In this document: positions 25,866-34,701 of the stretch, one piece after another | Numbering within the stretch: position 1 is the stretch's first letter | Layout: each line of letters opens with the position of its first letter | Origin: Salsipaludibacter sp963812245 | GTDB lineage: Bacteria; Actinomycetota; Nitriliruptoria; Nitriliruptorales; Nitriliruptoraceae | Length of the DNA stretch: 64,000 nt | Reading direction: 5' to 3' | NCBI GenBank assembly: GCA_963812245.1 | Contig: CAWEUK010000002.1 | Location: 1,302,001-1,366,000, forward strand | Notes under the pieces: generated by a model | Databases searched by the model: none | What the model saw: the letters and a program-made list of their open reading frames with translations, nothing else | What the model was told of the DNA's origin: nothing | Program-made: the position numbers and the translations under genes

Positions 25866-27247
25866 TCAGAACAGGGGCGGCTGGTCGGCGCTGTCGGATG
25901 GCGGTGCGGCCGGGATTGCGGCGATCGGGGTGTCGGGGTCGACGAGCGAGTCGTCTCCCTCGGCCAGCAGGTCCCCGTCCACGGCGTCACGGAGGTCGTC
26001 GTCAGGGTCGTCGTCGACGTGCCCGTCCACACCTGCCCCCACCTCGATGTCGGCGACCGGCGCTGTGGAGGGGCCGGACTCGTCGGCGGGGGGCACGGAG
26101 GTCGCCACGGCGCCCGGACGAACCGGATCGGCGCTGTCGGGGCGGTCGTCGTCGTCGTGGTGCCGTCGTGGTTGCTGCCGTCGTGGTGGCTGCCGTCGCT
26201 GCCGTCGTCGGCGTCGCGACGGAGGCCGTGGCCGTCTGGTCATGGTCGTGGCCGTCGGTGTCGCGAACGTGGCCGCCACGGTCGTCGCGCTCGCGGTCGT
26301 CGGGCATCGGCGCGTCGGGTGGTGGCACGCCCGTGAGGTCGGGGCGGGGCATGGCCGCCAGTTCGTTGGCACGAGCCAGTCGTCGTGCCGCCCGCGCCAG
26401 CCCCAGGTCGTCAGCACCGAGGTCCTCGAGGATCACCACGATTGCGTCGAGGTCGAACGTCGCGGCCGTGTCCAACGCCAGGTCGATCGGCTGGTCCGGC
26501 ATGATCGGTTCCATCACCGTGCGGTTGTGGAAGGCGACGTCGCGACCGTCGCGCAGGGCGCGTTCCACCTTGGTCGGCAGGTAGCACAGGTTGGCGTACA
26601 CCTCGTCGAGGCTGCCGTGGTCGGCCAGCAGGGTCGCCGCGGTCTTGGGACCGACGCCGCTCACACCCGGCAGACCGTCGGACGGGTCGCCCCGCAGGGC
26701 CGCGAAGTCGTGGTACTGGTCAGCCTCCACGCCGTACGAGGCCAGCACGACGCCGGGGGTGGTCACCACGAGGTCCGACATGGTGGCGCGCGGGCGCAGC
26801 AGGCGGACCTGCCCGTCGACCAGGGCGGTCAGGTCGCGATCACCGCTCAGCACGTCCGTGCGCCAGCCTCGCTGGGTGGCGCCGCGTGATGCCGCCGCCA
26901 GCAGGTCGTCGGCCTCCAGCCCGGCTTCGTCCACCGTGGCCACGCCGAACTCGGCAAGGCGGGCGCCGAGTTGTCGCAGTCGCACCTGCAGGTCGGGGTC
27001 GGTCTCGCGTCCGGCCTTGTAGGCAGGGTGCAGCTTCCGTGCGCTGGTTGCGCTCGTGGTCGAAGGCCACCAGCAGGGCGTCGTAGGGGCCGTGCCGCCA
27101 GACACTGGCGATCAGGCCGAGCACGCCGGCCGCGACGAACTCGCCGACCTCGTCCTCACTGCCCCGGATGGCATGCCAGGCACGGTGGCCCAGCGAATTG
27201 CCGTCGACGGCCAGCAGGGTGGTGCCGGGAGCGGGAACTGGTGTCAT
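25866..27247 (-). CDS. 5'-3' exonuclease (PolA N-terminal-like) with long acidic tail; two frameshifts
   Basis: About 459 residues after ignoring one surplus base near 27040 and one near 26163. The N-terminal PIN-like nuclease domain reads TTLLAVDGNSLGHRAWHA, VAFDHERNQR, then LHPAYKAGRETDPD and GLEADDLLAAASR (acidic metal site) with SGDRDLTALV. An H3TH motif follows (LPGVSGVGPKTAATLLADHG). The second shift is in a Thr/Ala low-complexity run. Beyond it the corrected tail is Asp/Pro-rich and ends in SADQPPLF, which resembles a beta-clamp-binding pentapeptide. Such stand-alone nucleases process flaps and RNA primers. It is divergent from the hypothetical gene at 27364. Confidence 0.78.
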
Positions 27248-27363
27248 TGCAGGCAAACCCTGGCGTGGTGGCCACTCGTCGGGTCGCGGTCGGACCGTAC
27301 CGGTTGGGGGGACGGCGATAGCCTCGACAGACCCCTGCCCGCCAACCCCGTCAGGTCCCCGCC

Positions 27364-27834
27364 GTGACCCCTGCAGCCGCTCGCTTCCTCGTGGTCCGGG
27401 GCCAACCCATGCTCGTCCTGGACATCGAGGGTGAGGCACCTGACGGTCCGGTGCTGGACACGGGTCTGTACCGATCGCTGCTCGAGGCTGGCCTGGTCGT
27501 GCTGGAGCAGTTCTTCGGCACCGACCTGCCTCGTGGCGCCCGGGTGGGGTGGATCCTCGACGGCCCCCAGATGCGACTCGAGACCGAGGCCGGTGAGCGA
27601 CTCCTGCAGGTCGGTCGTGCCAGCATCGACGCCGAGTGGCTGGACGCTGCCCTGCGACTCAAGGGCACCATGCTGGTGGCCGGCCACGATCTGGGACTCG
27701 ATCCCGACGACGCGCCCGGCGCGGTCGCGGGACGCATCGACCCGGCCGCCCGCCAGCGCCGGGTCGCCGCCGCCATCGTGGGTGTCGGTGAGGCCGAACC
27801 GGACGACGTCTTCTCGTTGCCACTGGTGTTCTGA
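27364..27834 (+). CDS. Hypothetical protein, 156 residues
   Basis: No family recognised. The reading frame has strong third-position G/C preference and a normal amino-acid mix: RFLVVRGQPMLVLDIEGE, LYRSLLEAGLVVLEQFFGTDLPRGARVGWILDGPQ and a C-terminal VAAAIVGVGEAEPDDVFSLPLVF. It lacks signal peptide, membrane helix and cysteines. It is divergent from the exonuclease gene and convergent with the transporter gene. A long open frame on the opposite strand is an artefact of read-through, so I prefer this gene. Confidence 0.55.
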   Translation: MTPAAARFLVVRGQPMLVLDIEGEAPDGPVLDTGLYRSLLEAGLVVLEQFFGTDLPRGARVGWILDGPQMRLETEAGERLLQVGRASIDAEWLDAALRLKGTMLVAGHDLGLDPDDAPGAVAGRIDPAARQRRVAAAIVGVGEAEPDDVFSLPLVF

Positions 27835-27862
27835 GCCGGGTGTCCCACCGACCGGTCACACC

Positions 27863-27965
27863 GATCGGCACTCCGGCCGGCTGATCGGCACCTCGGCCGG
27901 CTGATCGGCACTTCGGCCGGCTGATCGGCACGCTCGGCGTGATCGGCATCGTCCCGATCGGCATC
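27863..27965. repeat. 20-bp tandem repeat between convergent genes
   Basis: GATCGGCAC followed by YTCGGCCGGCT-like sequence starts at 27863, 27883, 27903 and 27923 (exact 20-base period), with partial copies at 27941 and 27956. It fills the whole gap between the hypothetical gene stop (27834) and the transporter stop (27970). Confidence 0.75.
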
Positions 27966-27969
27966 TCGG

Positions 27970-28961
27970 TCACCCGATCGGCGGCACCTCGGTCTCCTCC
28001 TGCAGCCAGCAGGGACTCTGGACGCATCGTCGCGTGTCGATCCGACGCCTGGACCCGAGCCGCCACGGCTCGGCGGCCCCTGCCCCTGCGCACCGGTGAT
28101 GGCGATGGCGACACCGAGCAGCACCAGCGGCCCGGTCACGTAGAGACCGGGTGGTGGCAGTTGATCGAGGAACACCCACGCGAGCACCGACGCGAAGATG
28201 GGTTCGGTCAGCACGGCGGTGGACACCACGACGGGTGGCAGGTCGCTCAACAGCGTCTGGATCAGGAAGTGGCCCACCAGTTGCGGCCCGACGATCATCC
28301 CGATGACGGCGAACCACTCGGTGCCGCGCCACGGGACCCAGGGCGATCCGGTCACCATGACCACGACTGCCAGGGTGAGCGCGGCGAATCCGAACACGAC
28401 GAACGAGTACTGCACCGCCGGGATCGCAGCCCGCTCGGCGCGGCCGATCACCAGTGACCCCGCGATCACCACCGAGGCCGTGAAGGCCATCAGGTCACCG
28501 ATGACGGCGTGGATGCCGGTGACGGCCAGCAGGTCGGTCGCCCCGACGGCGATGGCGGCGACCAGCGTGATGGTCATGCCCAGGACGGTCCGTCGTGTCG
28601 GCACCTCCTTCAACCACCACACCGAACCCAGGGCGACGATCACGGGGGAGAGCGTGGCAAGCGTCGTGGCCGAGGCCACCGACGTGAAGGCCAGGGCCCC
28701 CAGGAACAGGGCGAAGTGCAGGCCCAGCAGCATCCCGGAGATGCCGAGACGGCGCAGTTGGCGGGTGTCGAGGCGCACCCGTGGCGAGCGCAGGGCCACC
28801 ACCCCGAGCACGGCCGCACCACCGGCGCAGCGCCACAGCGCCAGGCTCAACGCGCGTCGCGGGTCGGCGTCCCCCTCCAGCAACCAGGTCGTCAGCACGG
28901 CTGCGCTCGACACGCCTGCGACGGCCAGCATCAGCAGTGCCCGTGCCCGTCGCGGGGTCAT
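27970..28961 (-). CDS. EamA (DMT) family transporter; frame uncertain near the C-terminus
   Basis: A drug/metabolite-transporter of about 330 residues with ten helices in two EamA repeats (first beginning RARALLMLAVAGVSSAAVLTTWLL, second IGDLMAFTASVVIAGSLVIG). The frame used for the helices has no stop until 27351, running antisense through the next gene. Third-position G/C shifts to another frame near 28095, where the reading GAAEPWRLGSRRRIDTR to WLQEETEVPPIG ends at 27970. This needs two surplus bases, or one missing, around 28090-28100. Substrate cannot be inferred. It lies 30 bases downstream of the ABC-F gene. Confidence 0.72.
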
Positions 28962-28991
28962 GCTCGATCCGTGTCGCCGCTGCCTGCGCCG

Positions 28992-30773
28992 TCACGTGGA
29001 CGACTCGAGCCACGCGTCCTCCACCTCGGCCAGTTCTGCTCGCACCGCGACCAGGCGCTCGTGGATCACCGTGGCCGCCTCGACATCGGCGCCGGCCGCG
29101 GCCATGTCGGCCTCGAGTTCTCTGACCTGGTCGGTGAGCCGGTCCATGCGCTGGGTCAATGACCGCAGTCGCCGGCTGCGTTCGAGACGTTCGCGGTTGC
29201 CAGCGCCGCCATCGGCGTCCGCCGACGCGCCAGCCTTGCCGGTCTTGCCGCGCTTCGAGCCGGTGCCGCCACCGACTCGTGGGCGTGGGGCCCCGTCGGG
29301 GCCCGTCCGCGAGGCGACCAGTTCCCGGTAGGCGGGCCAGTCCGCGACCGGGGTGATGGTGCCGTCGTGGATGGCGAAGAGGCGGTCCGTGAGTCGGTCG
29401 AGCAGGAAGCGGTCGTGGGAGGCGACCAGGATGGTCCCGTCGAACCCGTCGAGGTGATCCTCCAGCGCCCGCAGCGTGTCGAGGTCGAGGTCGTTGGTCG
29501 GCTCGTCGAGGATGATCACGTTGGGGGCCGCAACGAGCAGGTGCAGCAACGCGAGTCGCCGGCGTTCCCCACCGGACAGGTCGTTGACGCGGGTGTACTG
29601 GAGCCGGTCGTCGAAGCCGAAGCGTTCTGCCAACCGCGCGGCTGGCAGTTCCGACCCGTCGGCCAGGGGGATGCGCGGGGCGATGTCGGTGACGGTGTCG
29701 ATCGTGGTGGCGTCGGAGGGCGCGGTGCGCGCCAGCTGGTGGTAGGTCGCCCGTTCGACCGTCACGCCCCACTCCACGGTGCCGGCGTCTGCCTCCAGTG
29801 CCTGGTCCAGCACTGCCAGCAACGTGGACTTGCCCGCGCCGTTGGCGCCCACGAACCCGATTCGCTCGCCCCGGCCGACCTGCAGGTCGAAGCCGTCGGC
29901 GATCCGGGTGCCGCCGCGGGTGATGGACAGGCCCTCGACGTCGAGCACCTTCGTGCCCAGGCGCCGTCGACCGGTGGCCAGCACCAGGGTCGACTCGGTC
30001 GAGGTGTCCGCGTCGACCTCGGCCTGCAGCGACGCGGCCTGTTCCACCCGGAAGTCGGCCTTTGTGCCTCGGGCCTTGGGTGCGCGCTGCAGCCATGCCA
30101 GTTCGCGACGCAGTTGGTTGCGACGCACGCTGGCCATCCGGTCCCGGGCGGTGGCGCGTTCGACCCGCGCCTGCAACACGTCGGCGTAGGTCCCCTCCAC
30201 CCACGTCGGGACGTCGTTGAGGTCGAGCATCCGTCGGGCCACGCGCTGCAGCAGGGCGCGATCGTGGGTGACGATCGCCATGCCGCCGGCGCGGTGCCGC
30301 AGATGCTCCTCCAGGCGTTCGATGGCGTCGACGTCCAGGTGGTTGGTCGGCTCGTCCAGCACCAGCAGGTCGCTGGGCGTGACCAGCACCGACACCAGGC
30401 TGACACGACGTTGCTGTCCGCCGGACAGCCGGCCGAGCGGGATCTCGGGGTCCACGCCGAACTGGTGGAGCAGGGCGGCCGCTTCATGGTCGGCCACCCC
30501 CGGTTGGGCGGTGGCGGCGGCCAGCGCGGTGGTGTCGTCATGCAGGTCGGGTCGCTGTGGCAACCACACGATCCGCGCGGCGTTGGCCACGGTCACGTTG
30601 CCGCGAGTGGCCTCGAGATCCCCGACCAGGATGCGCAGCAGGGTGGACTTGCCCGAGCCGTTGGGGCCCACGATGGCAACGGCGTCGTTGGTCGACAGCC
30701 CGAACGACAGGTCGTCGAACAGGGTGCGGTCATCGACGTCGTGACCCAGGCCGGTGGTGGACAGGACATGCAT
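28992..30773 (-). CDS. ABC-F family ATPase
   Basis: A 593-residue soluble protein with two ABC domains and no membrane helices. First domain: Walker A GPNGSGKST, signature LSGGQQRRV, Walker B LLVLDEPTNHLD. Second: GANGAGKST, LSGGERRRL, VIILDEPTNDLD. A C-terminal coiled coil (QRMDRLTDQVRELEADMAA to VRAELAEVEDAW) resembles the Uup-type extension. ABC-F proteins act on ribosomes, or for Uup on branched DNA intermediates; I cannot choose. ATG 30773 starts the conserved MHVLSTTGLG strand; the upstream extension is poorly protein-like. Confidence 0.9.
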   Translation of the reverse strand: MHVLSTTGLGHDVDDRTLFDDLSFGLSTNDAVAIVGPNGSGKSTLLRILVGDLEATRGNVTVANAARIVWLPQRPDLHDDTTALAAATAQPGVADHEAAALLHQFGVDPEIPLGRLSGGQQRRVSLVSVLVTPSDLLVLDEPTNHLDVDAIERLEEHLRHRAGGMAIVTHDRALLQRVARRMLDLNDVPTWVEGTYADVLQARVERATARDRMASVRRNQLRRELAWLQRAPKARGTKADFRVEQAASLQAEVDADTSTESTLVLATGRRRLGTKVLDVEGLSITRGGTRIADGFDLQVGRGERIGFVGANGAGKSTLLAVLDQALEADAGTVEWGVTVERATYHQLARTAPSDATTIDTVTDIAPRIPLADGSELPAARLAERFGFDDRLQYTRVNDLSGGERRRLALLHLLVAAPNVIILDEPTNDLDLDTLRALEDHLDGFDGTILVASHDRFLLDRLTDRLFAIHDGTITPVADWPAYRELVASRTGPDGAPRPRVGGGTGSKRGKTGKAGASADADGGAGNRERLERSRRLRSLTQRMDRLTDQVRELEADMAAAGADVEAATVIHERLVAVRAELAEVEDAWLESST

Positions 30774-30859
30774 GGTCGGCAGCGTACGTCCGCCGCCGAG
30801 CGGGGCAGGACTACGCTGCCCACTCACGAGCCGTTTCCCCCCGATCCAAGGCCCCCGAC

Positions 30860-31717
30860 GTGGTCGACGCGCCCGCTGCTGCCAGCGGTACCCACAACCT
30901 GATCGACGGCGGCGAGGTGAGGCGCATGGGCTATGGCGCCATGCGCATCACCGGACCCGGGATCTGGGGGCCACCGGCAGACCACCAGATGGCGGTGGCC
31001 GTCCTGCGCCGGGCGGTGGACCTGGGGGTGGACTTCATCGACACCGCCGACTCGTACGGGCCGTTCGTGTCCGAGGACCTGATCAGGGAGGCCCTGCATC
31101 CCTATGACGGCCTCACCATCGCCACGAAGGGCGGCCTGCTGCGGACCGGACCCGACACATGGGTGCCCTGCGGCAAGCCCGCGTACCTGCGCCAGTGCGT
31201 CGAGATGAGCCTGCGACGTCTGGATGTCGAGATCATCGACCTGTACCAACTGCACCGGGTCGACCGCGCCTTCCCCCTGGCCGAGCAGGTCGGCGTGTTG
31301 TCGGACATGCGTGACGAGGGCAAGATCGCCGCGATCGGCCTGTCCCAGGTCGACATCCCGACGCTGGAGAAGGCGCGCGAGGTCACGTCCATCGCGAGCG
31401 TGCAGAACCTGTACAACCTCGCCGATCGTTCCAGCCACGACGTGTTGGAGCGCTGCGAGGGCCAGGGCATCGCGTTCATCCCGTGGTTCCCCATTGCCGG
31501 CTCCGAGTTGGCGACCGGCAAGGGCGAACTGGCCCGCATCGCCGAAGAGGTCGATGCCAGCACCGCGGCGGTGTCGTTGGCATGGTTGCTGGCCACCTCG
31601 CCAGTCATGGTCCCGATCCCCGGCACGTCATCGCTGGACCACCTGGCCGAGAACGTGGCCGCGGCGGGTCTGGAACTGTCGGATGCGCACATGACGGTGC
31701 TCGACACCCTGGCCTGA
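30860..31717 (+). CDS. Aldo/keto reductase (second)
   Basis: A 285-residue NADPH-dependent reductase: RRMGYGAMRITGPGIWG, catalytic Asp and Tyr in FIDTADSYGPFVSE, Lys in TIATKGGLL, His in LYQLHRVD, and cofactor loop VMVPIPGTSSLDHLAENV. It differs from the reductase at 1874 and is nearer to the group of general oxidoreductases often named for pyridoxal reduction, though substrate is unknown. GTG 30860 is the first start that leaves a normal N-terminus. It is divergent from the ABC-F gene; TACGCT at about 30813 could be its -10 box. Confidence 0.88.
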   Translation: MVDAPAAASGTHNLIDGGEVRRMGYGAMRITGPGIWGPPADHQMAVAVLRRAVDLGVDFIDTADSYGPFVSEDLIREALHPYDGLTIATKGGLLRTGPDTWVPCGKPAYLRQCVEMSLRRLDVEIIDLYQLHRVDRAFPLAEQVGVLSDMRDEGKIAAIGLSQVDIPTLEKAREVTSIASVQNLYNLADRSSHDVLERCEGQGIAFIPWFPIAGSELATGKGELARIAEEVDASTAAVSLAWLLATSPVMVPIPGTSSLDHLAENVAAAGLELSDAHMTVLDTLA

Positions 31718-31722
31718 GCCCC

Positions 31723-31739
31723 CGGCCACCGGGTGGCCG
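31723..31739 (+). terminator. Hairpin after the second aldo/keto reductase gene
   Basis: CGGCCAC-CGG-GTGGCCG, a perfect 7-bp stem with a three-base loop, begins 6 bases after the stop codon. No T-run follows. Confidence 0.5.
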
Positions 31740-31882
31740 AACCGTCACAGACGACGACATGACCACCCACCACGCGCGCATCGAGCCGTCGCTCCCTCGC
31801 CATCCGGACGGGGCGGTGAGGCACGTGCCGGTCGTTCCTGATGCCATCTGCGATATGGTGGATTCCAGCCTGGGGGCGGGGC

Positions 31883-32585
31883 ATGACGCCCAGCGAAGGC
31901 ATGCGGATGGCGGCGCACGGCAGGGCCACGGAAGCCCCACTGGTCGTTGGTGACGACTCGATGGGTCGACCTGCCGAGCCGCCTCGCGACCCGGATGCGA
32001 GCGCGTCACGCACCTGGGGACCGGGCATCCTGGTGTGGCTGGTCATGGGGTTGGGCCTTGGCCTGGTCGCGGTGGCCATCGCGGGGATCAGCCTGCGACC
32101 ACCGGCTTCCGACGACGGCCTGGAGCAGGTGGCAGCGGACCCGTTCGCCTCGGTCGCGAGCCAGGATGATCCACCCGCCGACACGGTGGCCACGACGACG
32201 GGGCGACGCCAGACGGTGACGGTCTGGACGCTGCCCAGCGGGGTGTCGACGTGGTGGCCGTTGGGGTCCCATGTCGTGTTCATGTCCGACGGCCAGGACC
32301 AGGCGGGTCCACGCGTGTTCGTCCATGACAAGCTGTCGGGTCGGGCGACCTGGTCCACCGATGTCGCGGCCGGGCAGGTCGTGGTCGTGCGCGATCCCGA
32401 CAATGGTGACAGCGTCCGGTTCACGGTCCCCGGCGCGGTCGTGGGCGCCACACCGGGCCTCGATGGCGAGGCGTCGAACGACGAGGGCGACGAGTCGTCG
32501 GGCGAGGGGGGCGACGAGGTCGTCGTCGGGGCCGGCACTCGAGTTGTCGGTGCAGGATGGCTCCCTGCTGGCCGCCACCGGCTGA
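31883..32585 (+). CDS. Hypothetical single-pass membrane protein (probable frameshift near the end)
   Basis: No family recognised. A polar cytoplasmic N-terminus is followed by one helix (GILVWLVMGLGLGLVAVAIAGI) and an extracytoplasmic part with VTVWTLPSGVSTWWPLGSHVVFMSD and VFVHDKLSGRATWSTDVAAGQVVVV. A Glu/Gly/Ser acidic patch lies near the end. Removing one surplus G near 32528 gives the sensible ending ALELSVQDGSLLAATG; unremoved, it ends at 32599 in unrelated residues. ATG 31883 is one of several possible starts. It precedes the gamma-glutamyltransferase gene by 115 bases. Confidence 0.5.
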
Positions 32586-32670
32586 CCAGTGCCTGGTGAT
32601 CCTCCCGCGTCTCCTGGGTGTCCTGCCGAACTGGTCGGAAATGACCGATTCCGCCCGTGGTGCATGGACG

Positions 32671-32683
32671 GTCGATTAGGGTG
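32671..32683 (+). promoter_or_regulatory. -10-like element GTCGATTAGGGTG before ggt
   Basis: Identical to 13935-13947. TAGGGT (32677-32682) lies 18 bases before the ATG, so transcription from it would give a very short leader or nearly leaderless message. Confidence 0.35.
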
Positions 32684-32700
32684 GATCGAACCCCCCCGAC

Positions 32701-34473
32701 ATGACTGGAACGGCCGTGCGACGACGATGGACTCTCCTCACAGTGATGGTGATGGCCGTGGCGATGGCCACGCCGGCCATTGCCGACGACGGCCTCGCCA
32801 CCGCCGTCACGACCCAGCAGGAGATGGTCGTGACGACCAACCCGCTGGCCACTGATGCGGGCGAGAAGATCCTGCGCACCGGCGGTACCGCGGCCGATGC
32901 ACTGGTCGCGGTCCAGACCGTGCTGGGACTGGTCGAGCCCCAGTCCACGGGGATCGGTGGGGGGTCGTTCGTCGTGTGGTACGACGCCGCAACCGGTGAG
33001 ACGACCACCTACGACGCGCGCGAGACCACCCCGATGGCCTCCGGCGAGGACCGGTTCGTCGGGCTGGGCTTCGTCGAGGCATGGCAGAGCGGGTTGTCCG
33101 TCGGTGTGCCGGGCAATCCGGCCATGATGGAGGTGGTGCACCGCGAACATGGTCGGCTGCCGTGGCAACGGCTCTTCGTGCCGGCCAAGACGCTGGCCCA
33201 GGGTGGCTTCGCAATGAGCGAACGAACCGCCGAGCAGGTCGACGGCCTGTTGGCTTCCAACCCCAACTGTCAGGATCGGCTGTTCTTCCGCGATCCGGTG
33301 GCATTCGCCTACTTCACCAACGGCGACACGACCGACTGTGCGGCCAAGCCCGCCGGCACCACCATGCGCAACAAGGACTACGCCGACACGATGAAGGCGT
33401 TGTCGCAGGACGGTGCGGCGGCCTTCTACGAGGGGCCTCTGGCCCAGTCGATCGTCGATGCGGTGCAAAGTGACCCCAACATCCCGGGTGACATGACGCT
33501 CGCCGACCTGGCCGCCTACGAGGTTGTGGAACGCGAGCCGGTCTGCATGGACTACCGCGGCCACGAGGTCTGCGGCATGGGACCACCCTCGTCCGGCGCG
33601 CTGGCAGTCGGCCAGATGCTTGGCATCCTCGAGCACTTCGACCTGGGTGATGACCCACTGGATGTCGAAGCCGTGCACCTGTTCACCCAGGCGGGTCGGC
33701 TCTCCTTCGCCGACCGCAACCTCTACGTCGGCGACACCGACTTCGTCACCGTGCCCGTCGAGGGGATGCTCGACGAGGACTACCTGGCAGAACGCGCCGC
33801 ACTGATCACCGACGAGGACATGGGAACGGCATCACCGGGCACACCTCCCGGTGAGTTCGACCCGACGTCGCCGCAGGCGACCGACACCGAGGCCGGGACC
33901 AGCCACATCTCCATCGTCGACCGGTGGGGCAATGCTGCGTCGGTCACCACGACGGTCGAGAGCTCCTTCGGCAACGGCGTGATGGTGCCCGGTGGTGGGT
34001 TCCTGCTCAACAACGAGTTGACCGACTTCTCGTTCAGCCCGATCGGCAGTGACGGCCAGCCGGTCGCGAACCGGGTCCAGCCCGGCAAGCGCCCGCGGAG
34101 TTCGATGTCGCCGTCGATCGTGTTCGACGAGCAAGGTGATCTCGAACTCGTGACGGGATCGCCGGGTGGATCGCGCATCATTTCCTACACCGCCCAGTCG
34201 ATCGTCAACTTCATCGACTTCGGCCTCGATCCCCAGCAGGCGATCAACGTGCCCCACTACATGAACCGCAACGGTCGCACCGACATCGAGACGCCGTTGC
34301 CGGGGATCACCTGGGACTACGACGCCGATGCGTTGGCCGGTGAACTCGAAGACCGAGGGCACTCGGTGGGCATCATCGAGCTGACCAGTGGACTGTCGAT
34401 GATCGCCGTCACCGACGACGGACTGGTCGGGGGTGCCGACCAGCGTCGCGACGGCACCGTTGGCGGTCGCTGA
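32701..34473 (+). CDS. ggt: Gamma-glutamyltransferase
   Basis: Secreted enzyme that cleaves or transfers the gamma-glutamyl group of glutathione-like thiols. The 590-residue precursor has a signal peptide (LLTVMVMAVAMATPAIAD), the large subunit with STGIGGGSFVVWYD and VGVPGNPAMMEVVHREHG, and the autoprocessing Thr400 in AGTSHISIVDRWGNAAS, which becomes the N-terminal nucleophile of the small subunit. PRSSMSPSIVF and GSPGGSRI are later family motifs. The predicted disulphide-forming Cys pairs (NPNCQDR with TDCAAK, VCMDYRGHEVCG) fit an exported location. Confidence 0.93.
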   Translation: MTGTAVRRRWTLLTVMVMAVAMATPAIADDGLATAVTTQQEMVVTTNPLATDAGEKILRTGGTAADALVAVQTVLGLVEPQSTGIGGGSFVVWYDAATGETTTYDARETTPMASGEDRFVGLGFVEAWQSGLSVGVPGNPAMMEVVHREHGRLPWQRLFVPAKTLAQGGFAMSERTAEQVDGLLASNPNCQDRLFFRDPVAFAYFTNGDTTDCAAKPAGTTMRNKDYADTMKALSQDGAAAFYEGPLAQSIVDAVQSDPNIPGDMTLADLAAYEVVEREPVCMDYRGHEVCGMGPPSSGALAVGQMLGILEHFDLGDDPLDVEAVHLFTQAGRLSFADRNLYVGDTDFVTVPVEGMLDEDYLAERAALITDEDMGTASPGTPPGEFDPTSPQATDTEAGTSHISIVDRWGNAASVTTTVESSFGNGVMVPGGGFLLNNELTDFSFSPIGSDGQPVANRVQPGKRPRSSMSPSIVFDEQGDLELVTGSPGGSRIISYTAQSIVNFIDFGLDPQQAINVPHYMNRNGRTDIETPLPGITWDYDADALAGELEDRGHSVGIIELTSGLSMIAVTDDGLVGGADQRRDGTVGGR

Positions 34474-34481
34474 CGACCACT

Positions 34482-34640
34482 GATCGCCGTGCCGCGGACG
34501 GCGAGTCCCCAACGATCACTGGTCGCGGTGCGGCGCGCGGCGGGTCCCAACGACCGTTGGTCGCGGTGCGGCGCGCGGCGGGTTCCAACGACCGTTGGTC
34601 GCGGTGCGGCGCGCCGCGGGGCCCCAACGAGGTGCACGCC
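34482..34640. repeat. 38-bp tandem repeat containing palindromes
   Basis: GGTCGCGGTGCGGCGCGCGG starts at 34521, 34559 and 34597 (exact 38-base period), with a diverged copy from about 34482. Junctions read CCAACGACCGTTGG, a near-perfect palindrome, so transcripts could fold into serial hairpins. It lies between the convergent ggt and acetyltransferase genes. No variable spacers, hence not CRISPR. Confidence 0.8.
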
Positions 34641-34701
34641 GGCCGGAACGTGGTGCCGGCTGTTCCCGGGCCACTGAGGCACCGAGCGCGGTTCAGCGGG
34701 C

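Noticed and set aside
32589..32855. Small gene overlapping the start of ggt in another frame
   Set aside because: Its reading lies within the ggt signal peptide region and has poor codon usage.
34482..34640. CRISPR array
   Set aside because: The 38-base units are contiguous with no unique spacers, and there are no cas genes.
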